Numbered from the stretch's first letter, positions 19,045 to 29,328 are shown. The stretch is 64,000 nt of DNA from Sheuella sp. (GCA_030650995.1 JAUSCY010000021.1:1-64000), one strand, 5' to 3'. The notes: generated from the sequence alone by a model not told the origin. A program made the numbers and translations.

Positions 19045-22000
19045 CTAAACTCCAAAACTGAGTCTAGGTACCGACGCTAATAGCTCCTTTGTGACCTTAC
19101 TGACAGGCTGTTGCAAAACCTGTGTCGCGAGACCTAACTCGACAATATGCCCAGCATCCATCACTGCAACACTATCCGCAATGTATTCGACAACTCCAAA
19201 ATTGTGAGTGATCAGCAGGTAAGCCATACCTGTTTCTCGCTGCAGATCGCTAAGCAGATCCAGAATTTGGGCTTGCACGGACACATCGAGGGCGGAAGTA
19301 GGTTCATCCAGAATCAGAACTTTAGGTTCAACAGCCAGTGCGCGTGCGATCGCTATACGCTGGCGCTGGCCACCGGAAAACTCATGAGGGTAACGATCGG
19401 CTGAGTCGGCAGGCAGGCCGACACGCTCAAGCAGGTAAGCAATCCGGCGAGCGTGCTCTTCTGCGGACCATTCTGGACGCAAGGCAACAATGCCCTCTTG
19501 CAAAATAGCGCCAACACGCATGCGAGGATCAAGCGAAGCGTATGGGTCCTGAAAGACAATCTGGATCTGACGTCGTATCGCCATCAGCGTACTTCCTGAG
19601 GCGCTGAGTAACTCCTGTCCCCCAATACGTGCTGCACCCGTCACAGTAACGGTGGGATCCATCAAACGCAGCAAAGCTTTGGAAATCGTCGTCTTACCAC
19701 ATCCTGAAGCACCGACTAGAGCCATAGTTTCACCGGCATGCAAGGTGAAACTCACACCCTGGACAACATTATTCCAGCCAACGATACGACGTAAAAGTCC
19801 CTTACGGATTGGGTAATGTATATTGAGATTTTCAACGATCAGTAGCTCTTGACCTAACTGACGAACATTTGTTTGGAGCGTGTTATCAGAAGAGGCGGCC
19901 GGGCCGAGATGAGCATTTTCAGCAGCACGCTCACGACCGAGCTGGGATAAAGGTCTACCCCGTTTAGCAAAAGTCGGGATCGCATCAAACAACTCACGTG
20001 CGTAAGCGTGTTTAGGGGCCCTGAAAAACTCATCTGCCGAAGCGGTCTCCACGATCTCGCCATAACGCATCAAAGCAACGGTGTCTGCCACATCCCGCAC
20101 CACAGCTAAATCGTGGGTAATCAACAATACCGCCATGCCCAACTCTTTCTGAATGTCAGCAAGCAGTTCAAGGACCTGAGCCTGAACAGTAACATCGAGC
20201 GCAGTTGTCGGCTCATCAGCAATCAGCAACTCAGGCTCAGCAGCCAAAGCAATCGCAATCATGATGCGTTGCTTCTGGCCACCAGAAAACTGAAAGGGGT
20301 AATCATCCATGCGCAACGCAGGCTCGGGAATGCCGACGCGTGTGAGCCACTGAATCGCGCGTGCATGCGCCTCATTACCGCGTAACGCAGTGTGAGTATA
20401 AATCGGCTCAAGAATTTGCTCCCCGATTCTCATGACAGGATTCAGACTGGTTGCCGGTTCCTGAAAGATCATTCCTGCGCGCCCGCCACGCACCGCGCGC
20501 ATGGATGACTCAGACAGACTATTGAGCTCCTCTCCATCGAGCTTGATTTCACCCCGCGTGACACGCAACGCTTCAGGTAGCAAGCGCATCAAAGCCATGG
20601 CAGTCATGCTTTTACCTGAGCCTGATTCACCAACCAGCGCGAAAGTCTCGCCACGGTTCACGCTCAAGGCCAAGGCCTTCACAGCAAAACGTAATTGCTG
20701 CTCAGCATCGATCGCGATGTCCAGATCCTTCACACTCAGCACAGGTAATGCTTTTCCATCCCAATGCAACACGCTGCCGACCGGTGAAACACCAACTGAA
20801 ATCTCATTGCTCTCCTTTCCATCCTTACCAGCCAGCTTAAACCGACGCGGCCTGAAACTACGGCTTCGCGGATCGAAGGCATCGCGCACACCATCGGAAA
20901 ACAGATTCGCTGCCAGCACGAGCGCCAGCATGAAGAGAAAAGCTGCCAGTAAACTCCACCAGATCATCGGATCGCGCGACATTTCAAATCGCGCTTTTTC
21001 GATCATCGAACCAAAGGAGTTCATACTCGGGTCAACCCCGATACCTAAATAGGAAAGTACGGCTTCATACAGGACTAGACCTGAGAACTCCAGTACGACG
21101 GTGATCAGCACAATGTGCATCACGTTAGGCACGAGATGACGCGCCATGATGCGCCAGTGAGAAATCCCGAAAGCACGTGCCGCCTGCACATACTCCAGCT
21201 CACGCAGCTTAAGTGCCTCAGCGCGCAGCATGCGACATAACCCGGCCCAGCCAGTCAGTCCCAGGATCATGCACAATAAAAACAAACGTAAGTCCGCACG
21301 TTGTGCAGCGGTTGGAAAAAGACCGGGATTCGTATCGATATACACCTGCATCATCAGGACACAGGCTGCGATTAGCAACACACCCGGAATGGATGTCAGT
21401 GTTGTGTACACATACTGAATCACATCATCAATCCAGCCTTTGAAATATCCCGAAGCAATTCCAAGAATGATTGCAGGTGGGAGCATCGCCACAGTTGTGA
21501 GGCTTCCGATTACCCAGGCGGTACGAATGCTTTTCAACGCTTGCCACAGGACATCATTGCCTGTGCGATCCGTACCAAGCACATGGTAGCCACTGGCCAG
21601 CGCAAACACTGTACCGAAGGTCATGGAGATCAGCATTGCAGTCATGAGCATCGCGCGCCAGGGAAGTTCTGTATCGCCAGCCCAGATCTGACGCAGACTC
21701 CCCACACCCGCCCGTACAGCCAGCCCTACTAGCAAGCAGCCAAATAACGCGCCTCCCAGCAGTCCAACGAATATACGCTTTGCTACATCCAAAGCCCAGT
21801 GCTCATCAGGTTTTTCAAGATGTTTACCTCCAAAGCGCAAACGCGGAAAATCACGTGTGGGTTCGCCCCCCTCTTGCAAGATTGATTCTTTAGTGAACTG
21901 TTGCCAGGCCAGAGGTGCTGAATATGTTTTTTCAGGTTGAACAAAAGCAGTGTCATCCAGAATTAAATCCAGTAATGAAACCACTTTAGGTGCATATATA

Positions 22001-22248
22001 GGCGCTGCGGTTGGCGGCGAACCTGGTGCGGGCGGAAGTCTCGGCTGATAGTGCAAAGAATCCAGCAGACCAATTACAACAAAAACCAGCAGCACGACTG
22101 CGGAACACATTGCAGGCGCACTGCGCGCGACCCGAGCCCAGGTTGCACGCAAGGCATAGGAACGTCTGACATGCCAGGCATAAAAAAGGACCATGGCCAG
22201 CAGGGCAAACAACGCGATATCAGTCCAGAGAAATATGATTTTAGGCAT
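19045..22248 (-). CDS. Fused peptide ABC transporter: permease plus two ATPase domains
   Basis: A 1067-residue protein joining three normally separate subunits of a dipeptide/oligopeptide importer. The DppC/YejE-like permease occupies about residues 1-480, with several membrane segments and the EAA-type loop RALGISHWRIMARHLVPN-like region. ATPase 1 (about 505-750) has Walker A GESGSGKS, signature FSGGQKQRI and Walker B LLIADEPTTALD. ATPase 2 (about 800-1060) has GASGCGKT, FSGGQRQRI and VLILDEPTSALD. Both ATPase sites look intact. It follows the DppB-like permease by 5 bases. Fusion of two ATPases is common (YejF); fusion with the permease is less usual. Confidence 0.93.
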   Translation of the reverse strand: MPKIIFLWTDIALFALLAMVLFYAWHVRRSYALRATWARVARSAPAMCSAVVLLVFVVIGLLDSLHYQPRLPPAPGSPPTAAPIYAPKVVSLLDLILDDTAFVQPEKTYSAPLAWQQFTKESILQEGGEPTRDFPRLRFGGKHLEKPDEHWALDVAKRIFVGLLGGALFGCLLVGLAVRAGVGSLRQIWAGDTELPWRAMLMTAMLISMTFGTVFALASGYHVLGTDRTGNDVLWQALKSIRTAWVIGSLTTVAMLPPAIILGIASGYFKGWIDDVIQYVYTTLTSIPGVLLIAACVLMMQVYIDTNPGLFPTAAQRADLRLFLLCMILGLTGWAGLCRMLRAEALKLRELEYVQAARAFGISHWRIMARHLVPNVMHIVLITVVLEFSGLVLYEAVLSYLGIGVDPSMNSFGSMIEKARFEMSRDPMIWWSLLAAFLFMLALVLAANLFSDGVRDAFDPRSRSFRPRRFKLAGKDGKESNEISVGVSPVGSVLHWDGKALPVLSVKDLDIAIDAEQQLRFAVKALALSVNRGETFALVGESGSGKSMTAMALMRLLPEALRVTRGEIKLDGEELNSLSESSMRAVRGGRAGMIFQEPATSLNPVMRIGEQILEPIYTHTALRGNEAHARAIQWLTRVGIPEPALRMDDYPFQFSGGQKQRIMIAIALAAEPELLIADEPTTALDVTVQAQVLELLADIQKELGMAVLLITHDLAVVRDVADTVALMRYGEIVETASADEFFRAPKHAYARELFDAIPTFAKRGRPLSQLGRERAAENAHLGPAASSDNTLQTNVRQLGQELLIVENLNIHYPIRKGLLRRIVGWNNVVQGVSFTLHAGETMALVGASGCGKTTISKALLRLMDPTVTVTGAARIGGQELLSASGSTLMAIRRQIQIVFQDPYASLDPRMRVGAILQEGIVALRPEWSAEEHARRIAYLLERVGLPADSADRYPHEFSGGQRQRIAIARALAVEPKVLILDEPTSALDVSVQAQILDLLSDLQRETGMAYLLITHNFGVVEYIADSVAVMDAGHIVELGLATQVLQQPVSKVTKELLASVPRLSFGV

Positions 22249-22253
22249 CTTGG

Positions 22254-23231
22254 CTACTCGAAGCGCACGCGCGGATCCGCGAGTGTGTATGAAATATCAG
22301 CCATGATCAGGCCCACAATATAGAGCGCAGCACCGAGAAAAACCATCGCGCGCACGACAGAGAAATCCTGACTACTGATCGCATCCATTGTGTAGCTACC
22401 CAGCCCAGGAATCCCAAAAAAAGATTCAGCAATCAAACTGCCCATAAATAACAAAGGTAAGGCCGAGACTGTACCCGTGAGGATTGGCAACATGGCGTTG
22501 CGCAACACATGCCTAAACAGCACCACGCGCTCACTCAGTCCTTTGGCCCGTGCAGTACGGACATAATCCTTGCCAATTTCTTCCAGGAACAAGCTACGGT
22601 AGAAACGGGACTCCGGTCCGAGTCTGGAAATAATTGCGACAAGAATAGGCAACGCCAGAAATTTCACAATATCCCAACCACCTGAAAATCCTGAGTACGG
22701 CACCAAACGTAACAGTTTTGAAAATAGCCACTGACCAGCAATGATGTAGAAAAGACCGGAGATCGACAGCATCACAACACACAGCACTACGCCCCAGAAA
22801 TCGAGCCGGGTGGTACGGAAAAAAACCAGCATCAAAGAAAATGCCACACTGACGATCAGTCCCAGCACAAAGGTTGGCAGTGCGAGCGCCAGACTCGGGC
22901 CCATCCGCTCTTTGATCTCACGACCAATATCACGCCCACCATCCGATGATCCGAAATCAAAAGTCAGCAGAGGAACTGAACGCTGATAAAAAATAGTATC
23001 GGTATATTTTTGAGATCCTTGGGCCTGCGTATTGAGAAACAACGGCTTGTCATAACCCCGCTCGACCTTCCATTTCGTAATCGCATCCGCACTGACTCGC
23101 TGACCACCAATAGCCAGTCGTGCCATATCATCTGGGGTATTAACTGCAAAAAACAAAGTGAACGTAAACAGATTGACACCAATCAGTATCAGCACACCAT
23201 AGAGCAATCGACGCAACACATAGCCAATCAT
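22254..23231 (-). CDS. Peptide ABC transporter permease, DppB/YejB type
   Basis: A 325-residue inner-membrane permease with the N-terminal MIGYVLRRLLYGVLILIGVNLFTF segment typical of DppB/OppB, about six membrane helices and the cytoplasmic EAA loop YVRTARAKGLSERVVLFRHVLRNA. It would pair with the permease half of the downstream fusion protein. It overlaps the solute-binding protein gene by ATGA and is followed after 5 bases by the fusion gene, so the three form one operon. Substrate is not deducible; peptides or peptide-like compounds are the family norm. Confidence 0.94.
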   Translation of the reverse strand: MIGYVLRRLLYGVLILIGVNLFTFTLFFAVNTPDDMARLAIGGQRVSADAITKWKVERGYDKPLFLNTQAQGSQKYTDTIFYQRSVPLLTFDFGSSDGGRDIGREIKERMGPSLALALPTFVLGLIVSVAFSLMLVFFRTTRLDFWGVVLCVVMLSISGLFYIIAGQWLFSKLLRLVPYSGFSGGWDIVKFLALPILVAIISRLGPESRFYRSLFLEEIGKDYVRTARAKGLSERVVLFRHVLRNAMLPILTGTVSALPLLFMGSLIAESFFGIPGLGSYTMDAISSQDFSVVRAMVFLGAALYIVGLIMADISYTLADPRVRFE

Positions 23232-25507
23232 TTTTTGTCTCCCGCAACCACATCACCAAAAGCGGTTCGACGATCCTGACTTCGCAGTGCTCGCCAGGCA
23301 GGCCACACGGCGAGCCCGATCACCAAAAGCAATAAACCAAGAGGCCACCAGACAGGAGGATTCCATTCTTTGATTTTCTCTACACGCAAAGCACTATCGA
23401 TTTTCATGAACTGCAAAGTATTACGCACCATTTGCGTAGGCTTAGCGTTACCCACCCATTGCTGAAAGGCGCCACCTGACTTGGGAAATGCACCAAACAT
23501 CCACGGTGCATCCTCTTGCAAGATAGTGGTCATGCGCGCGATCACTTGTTCTTTTTCAGGGCCATCTGGCAAATCACGCATCTTTTCAAATAATGCGTCA
23601 TATTCTGGATTAGCATAATTCGACGCATTTTCACCACCCTTCTCTGCCTTGATATTGGGGCCATAAAGCAAAAACAAAAAGTTTTCGGCATCAGGGTAGT
23701 CTGCCACCCAGCCCCACATAAACATCTGGGCGACACCGCGTGCCATCTTGTCCTGAAACCTGTTGTAGTCAGTTGCGCGAATATCCATTTGCACACCCAG
23801 ATATCCAAACTGTCTGCGCATCCAGTCCAGCATCGGACTCGAGCCTCCCGCTCCGCCTGTCGAATCAAAATACAGCACAAGTGGTTGTCCGGTTTTCTCA
23901 TCGCGCCCATCGGGATAGCCCGCTTGAGCTAATAAGCGTCTGGCCTCATCGAGCGACTTTCTGACAGGCTTGCCATCCTTGATATCGTAAACAACGCGAT
24001 TAATGCCTTCAACACCCGCCTGATAACCCAGGATACCCGGAGGTATTGGACCGTACGCAACCTGCGCCTGATCGTTTTCAAAAATCGCGACGTACTCTTC
24101 CCAGTTAAAGGCAATACTCAGGGCTTGTCGCAATTTACGGTTTTTGATCTGCTGCTCAGGCGTGTCACCCAAACCCACCACGGAATCTTTCCAGTTGAAA
24201 CCGAAATACCGCGACTGCGCCTCAACGGTGGTGGGCAATTGAATACCATGCTGCGCATAGAGCGCCGCCTTTTCACTAGAGTCGCTTGCAGCCACAAGCA
24301 TTGCAACGCCCGTGTCACTGCGATCCACCTGGGGAATATCGTAGTAGCCCTGCATGAACTTACCCTGCAGAGGAATACTTTCCTTTTCCATATTGAACAC
24401 AACACGATCAATAAAAGGTGTCATCTTTCCGCAATCAGCCAGTAAACCGGCCGCGCGGTCGCCTGGCTCACCCTCACAAGGATAAGGTTCACCACGAAAA
24501 TTAGGGTTACGTTCCAGTACATGACGGCGATTCTGGATCGACTCCCCCAGCATGTAAGGACCTGTGCCGACCGGCCAGTTATTTAGCGATAGATTTTGCC
24601 TGGACATACCTGGCTGACTATAAAAACGGTCTGCCTCCCAGGGTATCGGTGCGACAAACGTCATCGCCAGCCAGTACTTGAATTGAGGATATAAACCTTT
24701 CACGCGGATGCGCAAGGTATAAGCATCGAGCGCCTCAACACCCGAAAAACCCACATCGCGTAAATCCAGCCAGGGCAGATCTCTGGTGCCAGCAGGCGTG
24801 CTTTGACGCAAGACGCTATCCATTTCACGCAGGCGTTTTCCATATGCCTCCATCCCCACGACATGCTCTGCCAGGGTAGAGAAAATAGGGGAAGCCACGC
24901 GCGGACTCGCCAGTCGTCTGATGGCATAGACAAAATCGTAAGCGGTCAGTTCGCGTGTACCGGATTTCTTAAAATCAGAAATGGCAAATTTGACTTTCAA
25001 TGCTTCTTCACTGATCGGCCAGTAAATAAAGTGGCCATCTGCTTCACGTGCAAATACAGGGTGAGGCTGAAACAGAATCCCTGGTCTGATCGGTATATCG
25101 TAAACGCTTTCAGCGATGGAGCTGACCGGCGTATCTGCAGCGAGTGCTTCACCTTTTACATCAAAAAATTTTGGTTCAACCACCGCACTCGCTGCGCGGG
25201 GAATCAGCTCATAGGGACGCTTAAGATAGTGATAGCCATATAGCGGCTCGTAAATATTATAGGTATAGGGCGTCTCATCGGTTGAATAAGAACGCGCAGG
25301 ATCGAGGAATTTTGGTGAACGCTGGGCAAACGCCGTGTAGAGCGTATTATTTTTTTCAGCGCCATGCGCGTAAGGACTATTGATAGGCGTATCAGCAGAC
25401 TCTGGTCCGCAACCAGTGAGCGCGAGCATACATGCGAACAACGCCGCCACGCCCAGGGGACGCACACAAACAAGCAAAGGGATCGTGCAGAGCTTGATCA
25501 GTTTCAT
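23228..25507 (-). CDS. Periplasmic solute-binding lipoprotein of the peptide ABC importer
   Basis: A family-5 (SBP_bac_5) extracellular binding protein of about 759 residues. The ATG at 25507 overlaps the TGA of the preceding gene (ATGA) and gives a signal peptide with lipobox LTGC. An ATG at 25513 is an alternative. The core runs from NTLYTAFAQRSPKFLDP to PWMFGAFPKSGG. It is longer than typical DppA/OppA (about 530). Unusually, the C terminus has a strongly hydrophobic segment (PLGLLLLVIGLAVWPAW) and a basic tail, so the protein may be held in the inner membrane at both ends. Confidence 0.9.
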   Translation of the reverse strand: MKLIKLCTIPLLVCVRPLGVAALFACMLALTGCGPESADTPINSPYAHGAEKNNTLYTAFAQRSPKFLDPARSYSTDETPYTYNIYEPLYGYHYLKRPYELIPRAASAVVEPKFFDVKGEALAADTPVSSIAESVYDIPIRPGILFQPHPVFAREADGHFIYWPISEEALKVKFAISDFKKSGTRELTAYDFVYAIRRLASPRVASPIFSTLAEHVVGMEAYGKRLREMDSVLRQSTPAGTRDLPWLDLRDVGFSGVEALDAYTLRIRVKGLYPQFKYWLAMTFVAPIPWEADRFYSQPGMSRQNLSLNNWPVGTGPYMLGESIQNRRHVLERNPNFRGEPYPCEGEPGDRAAGLLADCGKMTPFIDRVVFNMEKESIPLQGKFMQGYYDIPQVDRSDTGVAMLVAASDSSEKAALYAQHGIQLPTTVEAQSRYFGFNWKDSVVGLGDTPEQQIKNRKLRQALSIAFNWEEYVAIFENDQAQVAYGPIPPGILGYQAGVEGINRVVYDIKDGKPVRKSLDEARRLLAQAGYPDGRDEKTGQPLVLYFDSTGGAGGSSPMLDWMRRQFGYLGVQMDIRATDYNRFQDKMARGVAQMFMWGWVADYPDAENFLFLLYGPNIKAEKGGENASNYANPEYDALFEKMRDLPDGPEKEQVIARMTTILQEDAPWMFGAFPKSGGAFQQWVGNAKPTQMVRNTLQFMKIDSALRVEKIKEWNPPVWWPLGLLLLVIGLAVWPAWRALRSQDRRTAFGDVVAGDKK

Positions 25508-26136
25508 TCGCATTGGTGCTTTTGCCAGCAAGTTTGACGCCATACCCAGGGTGCTACCGGTTTGGGCTCTGCCCACAGACCGGCCCGAACGGACTTCGCG
25601 TGCTTTTCAAGCTCCGTCAGACTTCGATCGCGCAAAAATTTTCCACCACCTTGCTGATTCGCCCAAGCCATACCATTTTTGACTTGCAGGCGATTCGCCG
25701 TTGTGTCCCCAACAGGGATATCGCATACATCGCGACCGTAGTGATCTTTTTCGAAGCAGATCAATGTCAGCGTTTTACCTGCGACATATTCTGCCAGAGC
25801 CTTTCTTGAAGCCTCTCCGAAAGGTTGACCTGGCCTGGCACTGCCATGCGCTGTTTCCGGTGCATCGATACTGGCCAGGCGCACGCGATGGGTCTGGCGA
25901 TCCGTCAGAATATTGATTGTGTCTCCATCTGAGACCTGCACTACACGACCAGTTAACGCATATTGTCCCGAAGCAACCGCAGTCCTATTCAAAGAATGAT
26001 CTGAGCCAAATTCTGTGAAAACTGCTGCACCAAAGGTCACGAGCAATGCCAACGAGATCGCAACAATCTTAGGGATTCCTGCCTGAGTGAACAGGCGCGA
26101 CAGTCTTGATGGTGATATCAACCTATTTTTATTCAT
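25504..26136 (-). CDS. Thermonuclease (SNase-like) family protein
   Basis: A 210-residue protein with an N-terminal membrane or signal segment (about residues 22-45) followed by a staphylococcal-nuclease-like OB domain. Visible motifs are VSDGDTINI, the catalytic-type VRLASIDAPET with Arg and Glu in the expected order, and KDHYGRDV with the second arginine. It probably cleaves nucleic acid in the periplasm or at the membrane. It heads the ABC importer operon, overlapping the binding-protein gene by ATGA, a pairing that is not obvious functionally. Confidence 0.9.
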   Translation of the reverse strand: MNKNRLISPSRLSRLFTQAGIPKIVAISLALLVTFGAAVFTEFGSDHSLNRTAVASGQYALTGRVVQVSDGDTINILTDRQTHRVRLASIDAPETAHGSARPGQPFGEASRKALAEYVAGKTLTLICFEKDHYGRDVCDIPVGDTTANRLQVKNGMAWANQQGGGKFLRDRSLTELEKHAKSVRAGLWAEPKPVAPWVWRQTCWQKHQCE

Positions 26137-26191
26137 CTAATATTTTTTACTTACACGTTGATTTCATTAAAATTAAAATAAAAGTATCCGG

Positions 26192-27241
26192 CTATAACCA
26201 CTTTGCCTGACGGAACTTGTAATACATAAAACTACACACAACACCCATTAGCGTGACCGACATGAGAAAGCCATATTTCCATTTGAGTTCAGGAATGTTG
26301 TCAAAGTTCATTCCGTATATGCCAGCAATCGCTGTTGGTACGGCAAGAATAGCTGCCCAGGCAGCTAAACGGCGCGTGGTATCGGTCTGCTTGGATTGCT
26401 CAATCAGCATACCCGCCTCAAAAGCAAAGGCCAGTCCATTGCCCAGATTATCCAGTAACCGGTCTACGCGTCCCACTCGATCAGACAGGTCAGCAAAATG
26501 TACGCGTTCAGTAGCACTGATTGGCATCATCTCCACATGCGACAAACGCCTGCATACCTCTTCAAGCGGAGCGATCATAGTGTGCATCCGTTGAAAATCA
26601 CGGCGAATCTGATAGAGCTTTCTCACCTTCAGGCCTTCAATGCCTCGCATAAGCAATGATTGCTCAACGCTTTCTACTGTTTTTTCAAACTGGTCATACG
26701 CGATGTTGTAACGGTCGATCATCAGATCAATCAATTCAGTCGCGATGTAATCTGGGCCACGGGACATCCGCCCGGGAAGCTTCTCAAGCCGTTTACGCAA
26801 CTCCGTATGAGAGGACACTGCACCGCGACGTATGGTGACTAAATAATTAGGCCCAATCAGAATCTCGGTCTCACCAAAGCTAGGCATCCCGTCAGTCGCC
26901 CGTATTTCAACCGTCATGGCGACAATCAGGACGACTTCGTCATAATCCATCACCTTAGGTAAGCGGTGCCTGGCATGCAGGTCGCCGACAACCTCTTGGG
27001 TCAGGCCTAACTGCAGAGCCAGCGAACGCAGCAACGCCTCATCAGGATCTTTCAAACCAACCCAGAGCATCACGTCCGGGACAGCAAGACATGCACCAAT
27101 CTCATCGAGTAAAACCGGTTTTGCCTCACAACCCTTCAGATATACCTTCGAAGCAATGATTTCCGGGGCAAGCGCGTCCGCAGTAACCGAGGTCAGATTT
27201 ACAGGTTGAGCGATTTCTGGCAAAGCAGCCTCCATTTTCAT
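26192..27241 (-). CDS. CorA family divalent-cation transporter
   Basis: A 349-residue CorA-type channel for Mg2+ (or Co2+/Zn2+). It has a large N-terminal cytoplasmic domain rich in long helices and two C-terminal membrane helices. The signature GMN lies at the end of the first one (AGIYGMNFDNIPELKWKYG) and a basic C-terminal end follows. The ion cannot be told from sequence. Start could be the first or third codon (both Met). It is separated from the thermonuclease operon by 55 AT-rich bases. Confidence 0.92.
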   Translation of the reverse strand: MKMEAALPEIAQPVNLTSVTADALAPEIIASKVYLKGCEAKPVLLDEIGACLAVPDVMLWVGLKDPDEALLRSLALQLGLTQEVVGDLHARHRLPKVMDYDEVVLIVAMTVEIRATDGMPSFGETEILIGPNYLVTIRRGAVSSHTELRKRLEKLPGRMSRGPDYIATELIDLMIDRYNIAYDQFEKTVESVEQSLLMRGIEGLKVRKLYQIRRDFQRMHTMIAPLEEVCRRLSHVEMMPISATERVHFADLSDRVGRVDRLLDNLGNGLAFAFEAGMLIEQSKQTDTTRRLAAWAAILAVPTAIAGIYGMNFDNIPELKWKYGFLMSVTLMGVVCSFMYYKFRQAKWL

Positions 27242-27403
27242 TACTTAGGGATCGAACCTAAATTTGACACATTGTCACCATCAATTTAAGCCAAAACCAG
27301 GGAGATTAACGCGTTCGGATGGTCACATCGTGATTTAATGCAGTTCTGTGCAATATAGGTGTAATCCCTGCCCCTTGGCAATCACTTGGATCAAAGAGTC
27401 ATT

Positions 27404-28351
27404 ATGCAGATCGTATTCCTTGACAGCGACACCATCCCTGAGCTTTTACCCCAGCCGCAATGGGTGACAAGCTGGGTCAATCGTCCCGCCACAGAGCCGG
27501 ATCCTGAACAAGTGATCGATGCCCTGGCTGATGCTGACATCTGCATCACCAACAAGGTCAAACTGACCGCCCAGATTTTACAAAACCTGCCCAAACTAAA
27601 ATTTGTCTGCGTCGCGGCGACAGGCTACGACTGCGTTGATTTGCAAGCCTGCCGCGAACAAGGGATCGTTGTATCCAATGTTCCGGGTTATTCCCGCCAG
27701 AGCGTAGCTGAGGGTGTGATCGGTTTTATCTTTTCTCTTCGACGCGCCCTGTCTTTCTATCAGAGCACCGCGCGCAGAGCCTGGCATGAATCACCGCATT
27801 TTTGTGTGCACGGAACACCATTGCTCAATGTCCGCGGCGCGACACTGGGAATTTTTGGTCGTGGCGCAATTGGCAACGAAGTCGCTACACTTGCCCAGGC
27901 GCTAGGTATGAATGTTTTGTTTGGTGAACACCGGAACCGTCATGAAATCAGAACCGGTTATGTCAGGTTTGAAACACTGCTTGCGCAGAGCGACATCATT
28001 ACGCTGCACTGTCCGCTTACCGAGGCAACACGCGGCATGATCGGTCACGCTGAGATCGCGCGCATGAAACCCGGCGCCATGCTGATCAACACCGCACGCG
28101 GTCCGCTGATTAACGAACAAGCAGTGCTTGAAGCGCTGGAAAGCGGACATCTCGGTGGCGCAGCACTCGATGTGCTTTCAGTCGAACCCCCGGTAAATAG
28201 CCCAGCCTTGCTTGATCTGCATCATCCAAATCTGATCATCACTCCACACATTACCTGGGCGAATGAAGATGGTGTCAATCGTCTGATGCAAGGAATCGTA
28301 GAGAACTTGAATGCGTATCAGCAAGGCCAACCCATCCATGTGGTGAGCTAG
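27404..28351 (+). CDS. D-2-hydroxyacid dehydrogenase, glycerate/hydroxypyruvate type
   Basis: A 315-residue NAD(P)-dependent reductase of 2-ketoacids. The start at the ATG of MQIVFLDSDTIPELL is preferred over an upstream TTG. The Rossmann loop GIFGRGAIGNEVA is present, with the catalytic set of the family: Arg in INTARGPLI, Glu in DVLSVEPP and His in ITPHITWAN. Substrate could be hydroxypyruvate or glyoxylate. It is followed after 1 base by the DMT transporter, implying an operon and perhaps export of a related metabolite. Confidence 0.9.
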   Translation: MQIVFLDSDTIPELLPQPQWVTSWVNRPATEPDPEQVIDALADADICITNKVKLTAQILQNLPKLKFVCVAATGYDCVDLQACREQGIVVSNVPGYSRQSVAEGVIGFIFSLRRALSFYQSTARRAWHESPHFCVHGTPLLNVRGATLGIFGRGAIGNEVATLAQALGMNVLFGEHRNRHEIRTGYVRFETLLAQSDIITLHCPLTEATRGMIGHAEIARMKPGAMLINTARGPLINEQAVLEALESGHLGGAALDVLSVEPPVNSPALLDLHHPNLIITPHITWANEDGVNRLMQGIVENLNAYQQGQPIHVVS

Positions 28352-28352
28352 T

Positions 28353-29261
28353 TTGGGGGTCTCAACATCACTCTCTTCTCGCTGGGCATATATAAAACTT
28401 GTCTTGTGTGCTTTATTCTGGGGTGGGACATTCATCGCCGGGAGGATGACTGCTCAATCCATGCCTCACATGACGATCGCGACAGGTCGGTTCCTGGTTG
28501 CCGCAGTGATTTTGCTGATCATCGCTTATCGTGTTGAGGGTGGGTTGCCCAGACTGACGCGCAATCAGTTTTTTTCCACGCTCGCACTCGGGGTGACGGG
28601 TATCAGTATCTACAATATTTTCTTTCTTGCCGCGCTTGAGCGCATGCCTGCAGGAAAAACTGCGCTATTAGTAGCCATGAGCCCGATCCTCACTGGCATT
28701 TCCGTATCCATTATCCTGAAAGAAAGGCTCGGCCTGTATCGCTGGGGCGGTTTGATTCTTGCCTTCATTGGTGTTGTCACGATCGTCACAAAAGGGGATG
28801 TCCTGCACGCAACGCAAAGCATCATTCATGCGTTTGGCTGGGGTGAATTTTTCATGATGACAGCGATTGTGAGCTGGGTGGCCTACACCCTCATCAGTCG
28901 CTTCGCCCTCAAGGGCCTGTCACCTATTGCCGCGACGACTTATGCCACGCTGTTTGGCACGGTTTTCCTGCTGATAGGGGCAGCCTTTGAATTACCTCTG
29001 CTCACTACCGAGATGCTGAGCTGGAAAAATGCCCTCGCTATTTTCTATCTCGGCAGTTTTGGATCGGCTATTGCATTTATCTGGTACAGCGAAGGCGTAA
29101 AAACAATCGGGCCTGCACGCACTGTAGCCTTTACCAATCTGGTTCCTGTGTTTGGTGTTCTGCTGGGTTATCTGGTTTTATCTGAACTCATCCTGCTTTC
29201 CATGGTGATCGGTGGCGCTATCGTGATTGCGGGTGTAACGTTGACAAATCGAGCCAAATAG
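28353..29261 (+). CDS. DMT superfamily (EamA) transporter
   Basis: A 302-residue inner-membrane protein with ten predicted membrane segments in two EamA repeats. The first begins with KLVLCALFWGGTFIAGR and the second with GWGEFFMMTAIVSWVAYTLISR. The start is taken as the TTG at 28353, one base after the upstream stop, because the next ATG would remove the first membrane helix. Such proteins usually export amino acids or metabolites; substrate unknown. Co-transcription with the 2-hydroxyacid dehydrogenase is likely. Confidence 0.9.
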   Translation: MGVSTSLSSRWAYIKLVLCALFWGGTFIAGRMTAQSMPHMTIATGRFLVAAVILLIIAYRVEGGLPRLTRNQFFSTLALGVTGISIYNIFFLAALERMPAGKTALLVAMSPILTGISVSIILKERLGLYRWGGLILAFIGVVTIVTKGDVLHATQSIIHAFGWGEFFMMTAIVSWVAYTLISRFALKGLSPIAATTYATLFGTVFLLIGAAFELPLLTTEMLSWKNALAIFYLGSFGSAIAFIWYSEGVKTIGPARTVAFTNLVPVFGVLLGYLVLSELILLSMVIGGAIVIAGVTLTNRAK

Positions 29262-29328
29262 TAAACGCAGTTCATTGCATTCGTCCCCTCATCATCGTCT
29301 GAATCTCTTTGCTGTCCGGAGTATTTTT

